In this document: one piece after another, positions 47,544-60,168 of the stretch | How positions within the stretch are numbered: the stretch's first letter is position 1 | Layout of the letters: every line of letters begins with the position of its first letter | Source of the DNA: Ariolimax columbianus | Taxonomy: Eukaryota > Mollusca > Gastropoda > Stylommatophora > Arionidae | Direction: 5' to 3' | Length of the DNA: 64,000 nucleotides | Assembly: GCA_036924085.1 (NCBI GenBank) | Contig: JAVGWX010000004.1 | Location: forward strand, 45,229,293-45,293,292 | The notes under the pieces: generated by a model | Database searches by the model: none | Told to the model about the DNA's origin: nothing | Seen by the model: only the letters and a program-made list of their open reading frames with translations | Position numbers and translations under genes: made by a program

Positions 47544-48406
47544 AGGTTGAAAGTTAAACTTACTTAATTAGCTGGATCTGATTTCTTTCTTCTTTTGAAT
47601 AAGGGAATCACTCCTGCATCTTTCCAATCTCTTCGAACAATTCATTTTTCAAGTGATTGAGAAAATAATATAGCCAATGGTTTAACTAGTTAGTCTATAC
47701 TTCAAATAGCATTGATGAATGGATACCATCTTGATCTGTACATTTATCCACTTTTAATCCTTCCAATCTTTTTAGAACCATTTCCTCCGTAAGACAGAAT
47801 GATTTTAATCGCACTATATCCATTTGACATTTGAAAATAGGTATAGGCTCTGGTATCTTGGAGGAGTGTTCTTTTGTATAGACTGTGCCAAAGTATTGAT
47901 TCATTAGATAAGCTATCTCCCTATTTTCTCTGCTTATTGTCACTGTACTGTTTATGAGAAAGCCTACCTTGTCTTTAGGTCTTTGTTTATTTCTAACATT
48001 AGAAAAGAAGCTTTTACCATCAGTCTTGATCCTATTAGTAAGTTTTTTTCGAAGTCTATTTTGCTGCTTTACTTACTTTCTGAGCTATGTTTTGCTTGTC
48101 CAAATATTTTAAATATATTTCTTTTGATTTACTTGCCTTTATACACTTTGTCCAGGCTTTATTTTAAGCTCTTGTACATTTAGCTACAAATCTAGTAATC
48201 CACTTTTTATGATTGGTGTTTATCTCCATACATGGAACATATTCGACTTTTAGTTGTTCTAAAAGTGTTTTGAAACACTCTGCCTCTTGTTCAACGTCTG
48301 TACCTCTGACAATATCTTTCCAGTTTATGTGGCTGTCTGTATCTTTCATCTTCTGTACATCTGTCTTAGAGTAGTCGTATGCTCGCGAGTGTATATTTAC
48401 ATACAT
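47544..48406 (-). mobile_element. CR1-like linker/RT start fragment (copy 3)
   Basis: Counterpart of 2605-3467; shares the LMNQYFG variant with copy 2. Confidence 0.82.
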
Positions 48407-48477
48407 TGTAAAGGCTGTTATAGGATATATTTTATGGACAACTGATCACTGCAGCTAAAGGAATCGACTACCCCACA

Positions 48478-48736
48478 CCGCGATTCAAGTACGTATACAA
48501 GATGGACATGACGTCGTGCGACATCCAAGCCGAAAGCTCAGGATTGAGTCGATTGCAGACATTCAGTTGGGAGGTGCACAGTAGTTGCCGACGCTTGTAG
48601 AGGCCATCTGGAACCAGAGAAATGGGCACGACTGAAAAGATCGGCGAACACCCCGGCAAGTCAGCCTCCTCAGCCCCGTTGTACGATCTGCGACAGGGAC
48701 TGCCACTCACGTACCGGCGTTTGCAACCATAGATGA
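48478..48736 (+). mobile_element. RTE-like C-terminal remnant with finger motif (copy 3)
   Basis: Counterpart of 3539-3797. Confidence 0.65.
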
Positions 48737-48848
48737 CTGTGTCGAAATACGGGAGACAGAGCTGGGCAAACTTCGCCAGGGCGCCAGGCGCATGATGATC
48801 AGTGACTGAGACGCCAATAAACTGATGAATATTAAATGTATTTACTTG

Positions 48849-48954
48849 TCTTGGCTTGGCTTCGTTTGTTCTCCATCTCCCGCTACCAAACCCTGACACG
48901 GGCCTAAGTAGCAGAACGCAGTCCAGAGAACGGAATGCGTTATGTCGATATTTG
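48849..48954 (-). repeat. Dispersed repeat, inverted partner 1 (copy 3)
   Basis: Counterpart of 3910-4015; its partner is 56654-56751. Confidence 0.6.
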
Positions 48955-49839
48955 CACCTTTCGGTCCAACACATCCGACTTCAGCAAGCATTTTTTGAGT
49001 ACCGGGTTAGCATTCCCTCTTCGATCCCTTCTCCTTAACCAGTCTGCTCTGTTGCAGCCTGTTTTCTAGAATACTGCGCGGACGTGTAGAACGGCCTTGG
49101 CAGCTCCGGTTCGCTAGCCCTTACGCTATCAGTCAGCTATGGCTCGATGACCGCTGCAGCTCATGCGCTGCTCACCATCTTGATCCAGTATTTACTTGAT
49201 TTTGAAGAAATATGATCATGACAATAATAATGGGCTTATCGCCGTCGATGAGAATAACCAACATCATCATGTGTCATACTGCGCCCTTTAGTCTGTGGGC
49301 GGATGCGTGCATGACAGATTAAGCCAACACCAGCTGGTGCTGGTTTTGTCTCTACTCTATACTTCCACCCTCGCTAACTGCATGCAAGGCTCTTTTTGGC
49401 CTCGCCTTTTTCAGGCTAAACGATTTACTGCCAGGATTCACTGAATCGCTTTTATTGACGTCCAGGTGATCGCCTTGCTGCGCTAAGCTCGCTAAACAGT
49501 AGTTTTTTTTTGGAACCTTTCACTTGACATTCGAGAAACTTGGCCAGTCTATCTCACTTTAACTTTCTACAAAAGTGTATGAATAGTGTAGTAGTAATGT
49601 AAAGAGTATGGTTATTTGTGATGTGGTCTTGTAGCCAATTTGGAGTATGTGTCATGTAGAAATGATTCAACCTCCTGGCGTGTTTGGCGTACACACTCCA
49701 GCTCTCTCACCCATAGATCAGGGTTTAGAGACTAGCCGGATGTTTGCCAATCAGGTTAGTTGCTTTTTAACGATATACTTCATTTAAACATTCAAATCTT
49801 CTTCGGGCAATATCAGGTAGTACTATTTACTCATGTTTA
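48955..49839. other. No recognisable gene (copy 3)
   Basis: Counterpart of 4016-4900. Confidence 0.6.
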
Positions 49840-50006
49840 TCTTCTTTTTCTTTCTCTTCTTTTTCTTCTTCTTTCTCTTTTTATTCGTCTTCTTTTTTTC
49901 TTCTTCTTCTTCTTCTTCTTCTTATTCTTCTTCTTCTTCTACTTCTTCTTCTCTATTTTCTTCTTCATTCTTTACTTCTTTTTCTTCTTCTTTTCCTTCT
50001 TTTTCT
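49840..50006 (+). repeat. TTC/TTTC microsatellite (copy 3, 167 bp)
   Basis: Same total length as copy 1 but a different distribution of TTC words: the central run is longer and the downstream TTTTTC part shorter. Confidence 0.95.
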
Positions 50007-50163
50007 AGCTCACCGACAATTGTATTAAGTCTATACGTAAAGGCCAGTTCTATGGACAAAGTCTACTGTGGTGGGGAGTTCTTCAAGACGCTCACAAAAG
50101 TGTGTATGTGTGGGTTCATCTCCGTGGGTCAGTATTCACAACGCAGTTGCTTTAGCATGTTAC

Positions 50164-51276
50164 AGTCTTGACAAAGGAAGGGTTCTGATACTAACACGTA
50201 ACTGCATACCGAGGAGCGCGGTAGCTGTCAATCACACTGGACAAGCAGAAATTGTAGGACTCGACATAATGACATAAGAAACGAAGATCCACATCTTCAA
50301 CCTGTATGGCCCACCCATCAAAGACCTGTCCCTCTCGAGTATGGAAATCAAGAACTCCAGCTGCCTAGTAGTTGGAGACTTCAACAGCCACTCGGAGAGA
50401 TGGGGATATTCGGACACAGACAACAGAGGAGATGAAGTGGAAGACTGGGAGATAGACACAAATCTCTATCTTTACAATAGGCTGGAGGACAGCCCTATCT
50501 TCTACTCTAGAACATGGCATACCACCTCTACTCCAGACTTGGCCTTTTCCACGGTTGATATTCACCACAAAATAGACGGCCAGGTGCTCAACCAATTGGC
50601 AGGTAGCGACAAAAGGCCAATTAGGCTAGAAATTGATATGGAAGTAGGCCCACAGGAAATAAAAGCGCTCCCACGTTGGAACTATAAACGATCCGACTGG
50701 GACAGATTTGCAATTCTGACAGATCGGCTATGTGAAACCATCAACACATGGAATAACAATATGAAACCTATGGTGGAAAGCCTAAGCAAAGCAATAATGC
50801 AAGCAGCCACCGAAACCATCCCAAGAGGGGCAAGGAAAAACTACAAGCCATATTGGAATGATGAATTGCAGGAAGCGGAAGACGAAGTCTCAAATGCTAG
50901 GAACATGGCAGAGAGAGAACAATCTATGGAGGCAAATATCGCCCTCAAGGCTATCACGACGAAATACAAAAGAACACTAAACCATATAACAAGAGACAGC
51001 TGGACAAATAAAACAGAAAGCCTCAATTTATATAAAGAAGAGAACAAACTATGGAAGTTAGTCAGAGCCATGAATGACGAAACACCATCAAATAAACAAA
51101 TTACCATCAAGTATGGCGACAAAATGCTTACTGGAAAAAAAAGCAGCAAACGCCTTTATAGAACGAACACTATGCCAGAGCAAACCACACTGATGTCCTT
51201 ACAGACAGGCACACAGACAATAATGAAGAACAAAAGAGCCACGACAACATCAATATGGCACCAAAGGAGCACATGA
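50164..51276 (+). pseudogene. Element B endonuclease C-terminus and linker (copy 3)
   Basis: The 311-aa frame starts at 50341 and is identical in protein to copy 2. Confidence 0.88.
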
Positions 51277-51348
51277 TGGCAATACTAACAATGAATAAAA
51301 AGGAAGAGGCCATGAGAACTCGATGAGAAAACCATGAGAAAAAGAAAT

Positions 51349-52428
51349 CGCCCGGAAAAGATGGGGTAACACGAAATGCTGATGGAGTTGGGCCAAACAG
51401 CAAAGAGGAAGTTACTATCAGTCCTGAACCAAAGCTGGAAAAGGGGAATTGTACCTCAGACATGAAAAGACGCTGTACTTATACCAGTACCAAAGAAAGA
51501 AAAAGATAGAACAGATCCAAATGGATACAGGCCTATCAGTCTACTGAGCTGTGTAGGTAAACTGATGGAACGTATGATAAACACCAGACTGATGTGGCAT
51601 CTGGAAGAAAAACACATAATAATTCCACAGCAAGCAGGCTTTAGACAGCACAGATCCACTGAGGACCAGATCACTCTCATAGCCCAGTTAATAGATGATG
51701 CTTACCAGGAGAAAAAACACACAGTAGCGATTTGGGTGGATTTAGAGAAGGCATTTGACAAGGTGTGGATAAAGTGACTTAAAGTCAAGCTACGAAGAAG
51801 TGAAGTTTGTGGGAAAATGTACAGATGGATCAGCGACTACCTCGAAAACAGAACATCCATAGTTCAAGTACAATAGCAGATGAGCAAAACGGTGACACTT
51901 CAGCAGGGAGTACACCAAAGGGGAGTACTGTCACCAACACCTTTCCTGGTGTATATAAACAACATCACAGAGAATCTACCAAGAAGAGTCCACAGCTCCA
52001 TGTTTGCAGACGATCTGGCTATGTGGACGTCTGAAAAAAATCTCACCATAGCAAGCAATCGGATGCAGCAGGCCCTAACATCGTTGGAGGAGTGGGCGAA
52101 CTCATGGCTGGTCAAAATAAATGAGGAAAAAACAACATGTACGATATTCTCGCTTTCAAACAAACTCCAGAACACCAAAATAAGTCTTAGCGGCAAATAT
52201 CTGCGGGCAAATGGCAACCAAAACTACCTGGGAGTCACATTTGATCGGTGCATGACATGGAAAAGTCAGATCGAGAGAAACCGAATGAGAGCCAGACAAA
52301 GAATGGCAATCATGAGGAAACTTGCTGGCACAAGCTGGGGAACAGACGAAACTGTACACTGGAAGAGTGAGACCAGTTCTCGAGTATGGCATTGCGGCAT
52401 GAGCAACAGCAGCAAAGGTGAACTTTGA
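51349..52428 (+). pseudogene. Element B reverse transcriptase domain (copy 3)
   Basis: The frames 51565-51777 and 51880-52428 carry the same motifs and stops as copies 1 and 2. Confidence 0.93.
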
Positions 52429-52934
52429 TACAATTAGCAAACTTCAAACCAAGCCATGAGAGTTATAACAGCAGGCATGAAGTCAACGCCAATTGTAGAA
52501 CTGGAAAAGATTAGAAATCTGCAATCCATGACCGACAGAAGAGACTGCAGAGCCCAGCAGCAAGTACAGAAACTCAGAAGACTGACAGACCACCCAATGC
52601 ATCAGAGACTAAATAGATTTGGAAATGGGAAACTAAAGCGAAGAAACTTTGCAGAAATAGCCAAAGCAAAGATGAGCGAAGACACTAGGAACACATTAAC
52701 ACCAAACCCCATCCCTACTGTACGCAAACCTACCTGGAAGCAGCATATCATTCCGGAGGTGGTAGAAAATATACCAGATATTTGAAACAAGAACAGCCAG
52801 ACTGAAAAAGAAAGAAGAGACATAACACTGAGGTACATAACGAAAAACTACCCAAGCATGGACTGGACCCATGCATACACCGACGGGTCTGTAACAAACA
52901 CAACACATAAAGGAGGGGCAGAGGTATTCCATTT
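52429..52934 (+). pseudogene. Element B post-RT region and RNase H start (copy 3)
   Basis: The 109-aa frame 52456-52785 is identical to copy 2. Confidence 0.82.
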
Positions 52935-53027
52935 CTCAATTTTGTGCATCGGTTGAATTTACAGTGAGCTAAACTGCGAGAACTGTTACCGGTAAAAGTG
53001 TTACTGGTAAGCTACATAAGCTGTACA

Positions 53028-53419
53028 GTGGTGAATGCTCGGAATGTATTGCCATATGAAGTAGTTTTAGGCTGGAACAATTAATGCATTTCAGAATAGA
53101 TTGGATGCACATAGCTTTTAGAGCTAGGAAATGTAAATGAAACTGGTTGTTTACAGACTCTGCATAGTTTTCTAAGCCGGTATAAACACGTAGTCTTCTA
53201 AACCAGTATAAAGATATAGTCATTCTAAGGCAGTATAAAGACATCGTCTTCTAAACCAGTATAAAGACATCGTCTTATAAACCAAGATAAAGACACAGTC
53301 TTCTAAACCAGTATAAAGTTTCAGTCTTCTAAGCGAGTAGAAAGACATAATCGTCTAAACCAGTATAAATAGGTAGTCTTCTCAACCAGTATAAAGACGT
53401 TAACTTAGTTACATATTGT
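53028..53419 (+). mobile_element. CR1-like 3' end (copy 3)
   Basis: Counterpart of 8089-8480. Confidence 0.75.
53168..53402 (+). repeat. 26-bp tandem repeat, nine units (copy 3)
   Basis: Same nine units as copies 1 and 2. Confidence 0.93.
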
Positions 53420-54117
53420 ACATTAAATGGAGAGTATTTCTCTTTAGCCCAAAAATGAAAGGTGTTTACTGCACGCGGCTGTCCATTGGTGATCATTCTT
53501 ATTCAGCAAATGATGTTAACTGTAGATGTCACGTACCCCTTCTCGGAATAATGTTTTTAAATACATAAAATACAATAGCAAAGAACCAGTTATATAGAAA
53601 TAGTTAAAAAACAAACACAAAAGTACATGTGATATATGTGTCTTTCTTAACAATTTCAATAGAAATACAATACATTTAATATAGAAGAAAGTTAATTTCA
53701 TTATTGTTTGAATGAACGTGCTGCGTATATATGCAAGGCTGAGGAACGGGTCACAAAGATCAAGAAATGCTGACCGCGTGAAGGCTTGTTGTTTCTCTTT
53801 CTCGAAGAGGATTCAACTGTTGTGTTGTACAAACCACACGTTTGCCATGTTAGACATCTAATCTGTTTTGATTTGTTTTTCTTTTATGCTACAAATGTCG
53901 AAAATCCATATTTGCAGAGATATATTGTTGGAAATGGAATGAAAACTTGCATAGCTCGCTTTACAAGATAATGCTAGTTTACTAACTGCTATTGTAGATA
54001 GTCTGTTCACACCAGGACTGTGTCCACGTGCGATCTAGCCCGGTGGGTTTAACAACTAGCGAAATGTAAAAGTACTGATGAGCGTAAACACAACTCAACG
54101 AAGTCCAAAATCTATAC
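53420..54117. other. No recognisable gene, AT-rich (copy 3)
   Basis: Counterpart of 8481-9178; shares copy 2 variants. Confidence 0.6.
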
Positions 54118-54369
54118 CTGAATTTAAAGTACAACCAAGATAACGATCACAGGCAAGGCAAAGACCAAACATAAAGTTATTTTAGAACAACAGAAGATTG
54201 AGAAAGTCACAAGCTTTGAGTACCTCGGCTCAGTTATAAGCGCCAATGGCTACGGCAATGCAGAGGTTCAATAAAATGAGAAACTGATGACAGAACATTA
54301 ATAAAATGAAAATAACTATTCTGTGAACTTGCATTATACCGATGAAGACATACGGATGTGAAACATGGA
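54118..54369 (+). mobile_element. RTE-like RT thumb fragment (copy 3)
   Basis: Counterpart of 9179-9430. Confidence 0.7.
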
Positions 54370-54379
54370 CCCCCCCCCC
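54370..54379 (+). repeat. Poly-C run (copy 3, 10 bp)
   Basis: The shortest of the three alleles. Confidence 0.9.
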
Positions 54380-55044
54380 ATGCATGTATTAAAAAAATAT
54401 TTCCTAATATCGAATCTGGACCTCTCTTTAGTTAATGTGTAACTATGCCCTCTTGTTATATTTGGTGGCTGTATTTTTTTTTTAAAACTTGTTATAGTCT
54501 AATTTATCCATTCCTCTGATCATCTTATAAGCCTGTATTAAGTCACTACGAATTATTCTCTCTTCTAGACACTGTAGGCCGGTTTTTCCTCATAACTGTA
54601 ATTCTGCAATCCCACTATCAGCGTTGTCGCTCTTTTTTGAATTCTTTCCAGCATGTTTGTATCCCCTCTATGATAATGACTCCACGCCTGTACGCATAAC
54701 TCCAATCTAGGTCTAACTAATGCTTTATACAGTTTGACTATCACTTCCTTGCTCCTATGTTTAGTATTTATGTTTATCATACATAACATTGCATTTGCCT
54801 TTTTAATTGCTACCTGAACTTGCTCACTCACCTTACCTGTATGATCTAGTATAACTTCTAAGTCCATTTCCTTATCTATCTTTCTAATATTGTTCTCTCC
54901 CATTCTGTAATTATGTTTCATATTGGATCTACCCATGTGGATGACTGTACATGTATCTACATTAAACTCCATTTGGGAACCTACAAACCACTCTCGAATT
55001 TTATCTACATCCGATCTCAATATATCCACATCTGCTTGAGATAT
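54380..55044 (-). mobile_element. CR1-like RT palm/thumb fragment (copy 3)
   Basis: Counterpart of 9456-10120; the frame 54565-55029 is unchanged. Confidence 0.88.
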
Positions 55045-55052
55045 AGATAAAG

Positions 55053-55071
55053 ATATATATATATATATATA
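55053..55071. repeat. (AT)n microsatellite (copy 3, 19 bp)
   Basis: Intermediate allele. Confidence 0.9.
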
Positions 55072-55115
55072 CTATAGATCCTAATTAATTTCAAGCAAAA
55101 TTGGTTAGTAAACAA

Positions 55116-55571
55116 CATCTTGTCTCGAAAGCTAAAATAGGACACTGGCTGTTGCCAATTGTTACTTCTTTTGTCGGTATACAGCGGGCAGGACTGCAAA
55201 ATATATTATGCCTTCATGGGGGCTGTGCCGCAGGCACAAATTTCTGTAGTGCCAATCTTGAACTTATTGTACAGATGGCATCTGAGTCTGTTGTGACCTG
55301 TGCGTAGCCGGAAAATGATCATCTGGTCTCGCCTGGAGAGTTGATGGTAGGCATCGTTTTCTATGTGGCCAATGTGATCCTATTTTCCATTTTGCACTGT
55401 ACGTTGTCCTGATGAATGCTTTAGTTTCATTGTATGTGATGTCTGTATCACTCTGCTGCAGCATTCCTCGCTCTCTGGCGAGCCTGTCCGCCTCCCCGTT
55501 GCCTGGAATGTCTCAGTGCGCTGGTGTCCATTGGACTGCTTTTTTTTTAAGCACTGGGCTCTTGAGGGCCA
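55116..55571 (-). mobile_element. I-like tail fragment F (copy 3)
   Basis: Counterpart of 10190-10645. Confidence 0.82.
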
Positions 55572-55660
55572 TTACACTGCTAGGTCGTCTGTGAAAATGA
55601 CCACTTGCTTTGCTGTATAATAGTTTGACCACATCAAACGCCATACTGACCTAGAAAGAA

Positions 55661-55834
55661 CGATACAGGAGGGTTTGGTGTTTGAAAAGCGGGGCTGAAG
55701 CAGACCGATGAAAAGATGGAAACAAGACATCACGGAGGTCATGACGATGACAACGATAGAGGCGATACTTCTGGCTAGAGATCGAGTTACAGATCGTTTG
55801 TTGTGAAAGTGATTTTCTGCAAATGACATGCAAC

Positions 55835-55872
<38 letters not shown>

Positions 55873-55884
55873 AATAATGATGAT
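55661..55884 (+). mobile_element. RTE-like 3' end with (ATG)n tail (copy 3)
   Basis: Counterpart of 10735-10958. Confidence 0.75.
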
Positions 55885-56169
55885 AAAGATGAAAGTGAGC
55901 GATTTTTTGTGCTATGTAATAATGCTTGTTATGGTATATAAAAATATATGTGACTTTATTGTTGACGTAGATCTAGCAAATACTATTTTCATTTATAAAC
56001 ATCATTGCATAATTTCAGAAGTGCCGGTTATGCTAGCAATCAGCTAGAGGTTAGTGATATTTAAGATAATATCTGTGGGTAACTGAGACGCTAGTCCGGT
56101 CAAGCACACCATATTGCCCAGGACGTTGCGTCAGGGTCAAACACAATGTTTTTCGTCCATCACGAGCCT

Positions 56170-56391
56170 TTACTTTTTGCACCCAGCCAGTCCATCCAGT
56201 CGAGTATTCTGTAAATCCGGGTTGTGGATAGGTGGGAAGATGGGAACTGCATATTCGCAGTCAGTGAAAGCAGAGAAAGTTTGCTTCGCGAGACGGTGAT
56301 CATGATTGTCAGCAAATCCATGTACCTCAGCCGCTTTATTGCTCAGCAAGGTGTCCCGCAACTGACGCAGCTTTTTTACTGTAGTTTAGCT
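56170..56391 (-). mobile_element. RTE-like linker fragment (copy 3)
   Basis: Counterpart of 11244-11465; one private base change near 56376 (TTTTTTACTG for TTTTTGACTG). Confidence 0.6.
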
Positions 56392-56653
56392 TGTCAGTGG
56401 ACCTACGCTCTCTTCTCGCCCGTCGTCACAGGACTCGACTGTGTTAGTACTGGATACATGAAAAGAGAATGACTTGCGCGATGAATTTCCTTTAAGTGAG
56501 AAAGGGTTGCGCAGTTTGTCGACCACACTCTCTCGCTCGAGTCCAACTTTAACCAGTGGCAAGACAAGTCAGGACGACTGGATATGAGCTCGGGTGCAGT
56601 GGTTGACCACGGATGCTCAAGTGCCTGGCCGTGTTCTGTGCAGTCCACACCGA

Positions 56654-56751
56654 TCAGCACATTTGCATTCCGTTCTCTGGACAACATTCTGCTACTTAAG
56701 CCACATCAGGGCTTGGTGGTGCAAGATTGAGAACGAACGACCCTAAGCCAG
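56654..56751 (+). repeat. Dispersed repeat, inverted partner 2 (copy 3)
   Basis: Counterpart of 11728-11825. Confidence 0.6.
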
Positions 56752-57410
56752 CAAGCCATATAATAAAAAAACAGAATGCGATACTGGAGAAAACACTAAA
56801 AAGCTATATTTCTTTTTTTTACTTCGTTTACCGTGGTTCCTAAGAGGCAGTATATTGTTCTGTGTTTTGCACTTTAGAGCCTGGTTAAACCATATTCAGC
56901 ACGAAATTTAATAGGTGTACGACCCAGTCAGATCAGGAATCTGAACACAGACATGTTTTGTTTGTGAGCCATCGAAACTTCGCAACCACGTATGAACACT
57001 TCTATAAAAGCTTAACACATGCAATTCCAAATTCATATCTTTTATATCGTTATCGCTGCTTGTTTCAAATCTATCAATAACATGACCTCCCATAGTGTAT
57101 CCGGGGTCATTACTGAGAATGGTAGAATATAACCGCCACAGAATACTGTCACAGTAGATCAAGGGCAATCAATCTTAAGGTGAGCTATGTATGTGTTTCT
57201 CCTGAGTGGCCAAAATAATCATTGCATGTTGAACGCGAGGACTAAGAGTTGTCCATGGATGTGGCAATCTCAAAATGTAGAAATTATCGCTAACCTACTG
57301 CAAATAACTAGAAAAAGTCTTTCCTAAAAGCTGGTTTTGGTAAGTCAAATACAATGATGGACCTATGCTTCAACAAAAAGAGATGAGTGATCTTGATTTA
57401 ACTAAACTTA
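56752..57410. other. No recognisable gene (copy 3)
   Basis: Counterpart of 11826-12484. Confidence 0.55.
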
Positions 57411-57671
57411 TCGTCTTTATACTGGTTTAGAAGACTATGCAGAGTCTGTACGCAACCAGTTTCATTTACATTTCCTTGCTCAATACGCTATGCGCATCCA
57501 ATGTATTCTTAAATGCATCAACTGCCTCTGCTTACATCACTTCCTTGGAAATGCATTCCAAGCATTCACCCCTCTCTGACTAAAGAAATATTTCCAAATA
57601 TCCAATCTTGACCTTTCTTTATTTAATTTGAAGCTATGCCTTTTTGTTCTGATTTGATTGATTGAACTCCA
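57411..57671 (-). mobile_element. CR1-like C-terminus with single 26-bp unit (copy 3)
   Basis: Counterpart of 12485-12745. Confidence 0.83.
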
Positions 57672-57870
57672 TGCATGTATTGAAAGGCGTGACTAAATAG
57701 AGTTGTGCATGAGGATAGCAACCTCATCATGCAAGTAAACTGATACATAAACTCCTACTGCAAGATCATGCAAAGTTTTTTCCTGAAGTCATCTTGATGG
57801 AGGTTGACTGTACTTGTACTGATGTGCTTCGGCTGGCGCGAAAAATGTCAAGAAAATAGATCTTCCTTGA

Positions 57871-58012
57871 TCTTCGTCTTGTTCGAAGGCAGCAGTTGAC
57901 TTGAGAGTCTGAGCACTTCTGTACAGCTACTCGTGGAAGGACACTGGTTGTTGCCAAATGCTACTTCTTGTCGGTAAACAATGGGCAGGGCTGCAAAATT
58001 TGTTCTGATGTC
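57871..58012 (-). mobile_element. I-like C-terminal fragment L, rearranged (copy 3)
   Basis: Counterpart of 12945-13110, but about 40 bases around 57869-57886 are replaced by a shorter TTCGTCTTG-containing stretch, a net loss of 24 bp. This opens a 63-aa minus-strand frame (57766-57957) that has no functional meaning. Confidence 0.6.
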
Positions 58013-58075
58013 ATGGGGGGTGTGCCGAGAAGATAGATGGCCAGCTAGAGTCGTTGCCTTGTGTTTTAAGTCAAG

Positions 58076-58253
58076 TTAGGTAATCCTCATACTCAACCAT
58101 TGTCTTTCGTGTTGATCGTCCACGGCAACGTTTGGTGAGTCTCGGGCAGCGTGGAGGAAGACGGAGTAGAATCGAAATGTCTCAGCCAGGTGTTCCGCGG
58201 GAGACTCCATTAGTGGTGAGGTCTTGTATTTCGTAAAGTGTAAAGTGCAGAAT
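58076..58253 (-). other. Possible exon, unrecognised (copy 3)
   Basis: Counterpart of 13174-13351; the frame stays open with one Q-to-P change. Confidence 0.25.
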
Positions 58254-58907
58254 CTGCAACAAAAGAAATAGTATTTGTAAGATTATGTGTTTATATTAAT
58301 CTTAGTCTTAGTAGACCTGTAATTCTACAAGGGAAGATGACCCTGTGGAGGTTCCAGCTGTGGTGTGAGCTGGATAAAGGAGGGATGAGGATTTCCTGCT
58401 TAGCGTGTAAGGCTCGAGCAGCTTATTACTCCGCTGTGTTAAGACAAGTGCCAAGAAGTTTGGTTCATAGATCTGTGAGTCCATCTTAAAAGACTCAAAC
58501 ACTAGACCAACTTGACACGCAACCTGTTAGGCGCCATCTATGCTGCTCTAAACAAACCAACTAAGCATGGCCGGTGTTGTGCCATGTCACACAGTTAGTC
58601 GCCTCTTATGCCATGCTCTATATAGGGCAGTGGTCCTATTTTTGTCATTGCCATACCCAAAGATCCAGAATCATTCGTGATGTTTACTGTAGTACGCCGT
58701 CCATACAGTGGGCTAGATGACATATGTTGCTTATACAGAGAATACTAGTTGTTTTTGCTTGTGAATGCACATAGCGACAAGGGGGCATTTTGCTACTCAG
58801 ATATTAAGCTCGCAATATCACTGGACCTATAAATGAATAATGCGAATCAGAATGTAAACATGCAATTCCCTAGTAGTGGATCCAACGGGAAGTTTCGACT
58901 GGTTCAT
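58254..58907. other. No recognisable gene (copy 3)
   Basis: Counterpart of 13352-14005. Confidence 0.5.
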
Positions 58908-59214
58908 TTCTTCTTCTTCTTTTTCGTTCGTTTTCAGACATCAACTTCAATGACTCTAACGAAGTCATCAATCGACTAAAGGCTCAAAATATGTTCTGCC
59001 TTCATGGGGGCTGTGTCGCAGGCACGAAGGTCTGTAGTACCAATCTTGAACTTGTTGTACAGATGACATCTCAGACTGTTGTGACCTATGCGTAGCCGGA
59101 GAATGATAATCTATGTAGCCAGGGTGTTTTTTGTTTTTTTTCCATTTTGCACTGTACGTTGCCCTGATGAATGCTTTAGTCTCATTGTATGTAATTTCTG
59201 TACCTAACGTAGGT
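58908..59214 (-). mobile_element. I-like C-terminal fragment M (copy 3)
   Basis: Counterpart of 14006-14312. It lies just outside the deletion that removes the left half of the satellite. Confidence 0.72.
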
Positions 59215-59286
59215 TAGGTTCTTGATTTTGTTCCAAAGCGGTATTTTAACCATTCCTATCTATTTTTTATACTCCACAGGCGATAA

Positions 59287-59296
59287 GAGAGAATTA
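59287..59296. other. Deletion junction in copy 3 (2,835 bp missing)
   Basis: Sequence matching copy 2 up to 36856 joins sequence matching copy 2 from 39692, with the three bases AGA shared by both sides. The lost segment (copy 2 36857-39691; copy 1 14391-17225) holds the homogeneous satellite core, the 56-bp insert and the SINE. Confidence 0.95.
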
Positions 59297-59868
59297 CACT
59301 AAGCTTCAGTGTCCTATATATTATCTTACTGTCCTCATATAACCAACCGATTCTTTAGATTTAATGCGATACATGGCATCTTACTGTCTACATATTAACA
59401 TACTATCTGAGAATCCCAACAGTAACATACACGAACAGTCACCTAACTTTACCGTCCTGCATAGCATTTTACAATCCCCATGTTAACAAACCTACCTAAA
59501 AGTATTAGTGTCCTACATAATATTTTACTGACCCCACTTTAACAGATCTAAACTGAGCTTGACGGTCCTATAAAGTATCTCACTGACGCCTCTTTAACAG
59601 ACCAAATCTGATTTTTAATCTCCTACATAGTATCTTAGTATCAGCATAACAAAAGATGAAGGCTAACACTGAGCTTTAAGGTCCTAGGTAGTATCTTACT
59701 GTCTGTATATTAACAGATGGACACCAAGATAATTGTCCTGTAAAGTATCATACTATCCCTATCTTAGCAGGCCGACAACAAGCTGTAATGTCCTACATAG
59801 TACATAACTAATTTGCATGTTAATAGCCGAAAACCGAGCTTTTGGCATAGATGACCTACATAGTATCT

Positions 59869-60168
59869 TCTTCTTCTTCTGCGTACACAGTCAGACAGTA
59901 ACCATTATTTTTTCGAAAAAAGCGGCGGTCATCCTGAGACTCTCGCCACTACCATAGAGCTTGTCTTGCAGTTCCACTGGCAATGGCCACATCTGCTCTC
60001 TCTGATCCTCGTATGTCGGGCAGTTCTGCAGCAGATGTTCAGTGGTCATTTTACCAGTACCGCACGGGCATTCGTCGGTACACCCTATATTCAATTTGTT
60101 GAATAGGTGGTACCTCAGTCTGTTGTGGCCAGTGCGAAGTCTGAAGACAACGACCTGCTCTCTTCGGT
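59869..60168 (-). mobile_element. I-like element N in the satellite (copy 3)
   Basis: Counterpart of 17802-18101, with TAGTATCT at 59861-59868 and 60169-60176. Confidence 0.92.

Larger units (their letters stand above)
50164..52934 (+). mobile_element. I-like retrotransposon B, defective (copy 3)
   Basis: Same broken structure as 5225-7995; protein-level variants match copy 2. Confidence 0.92.
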
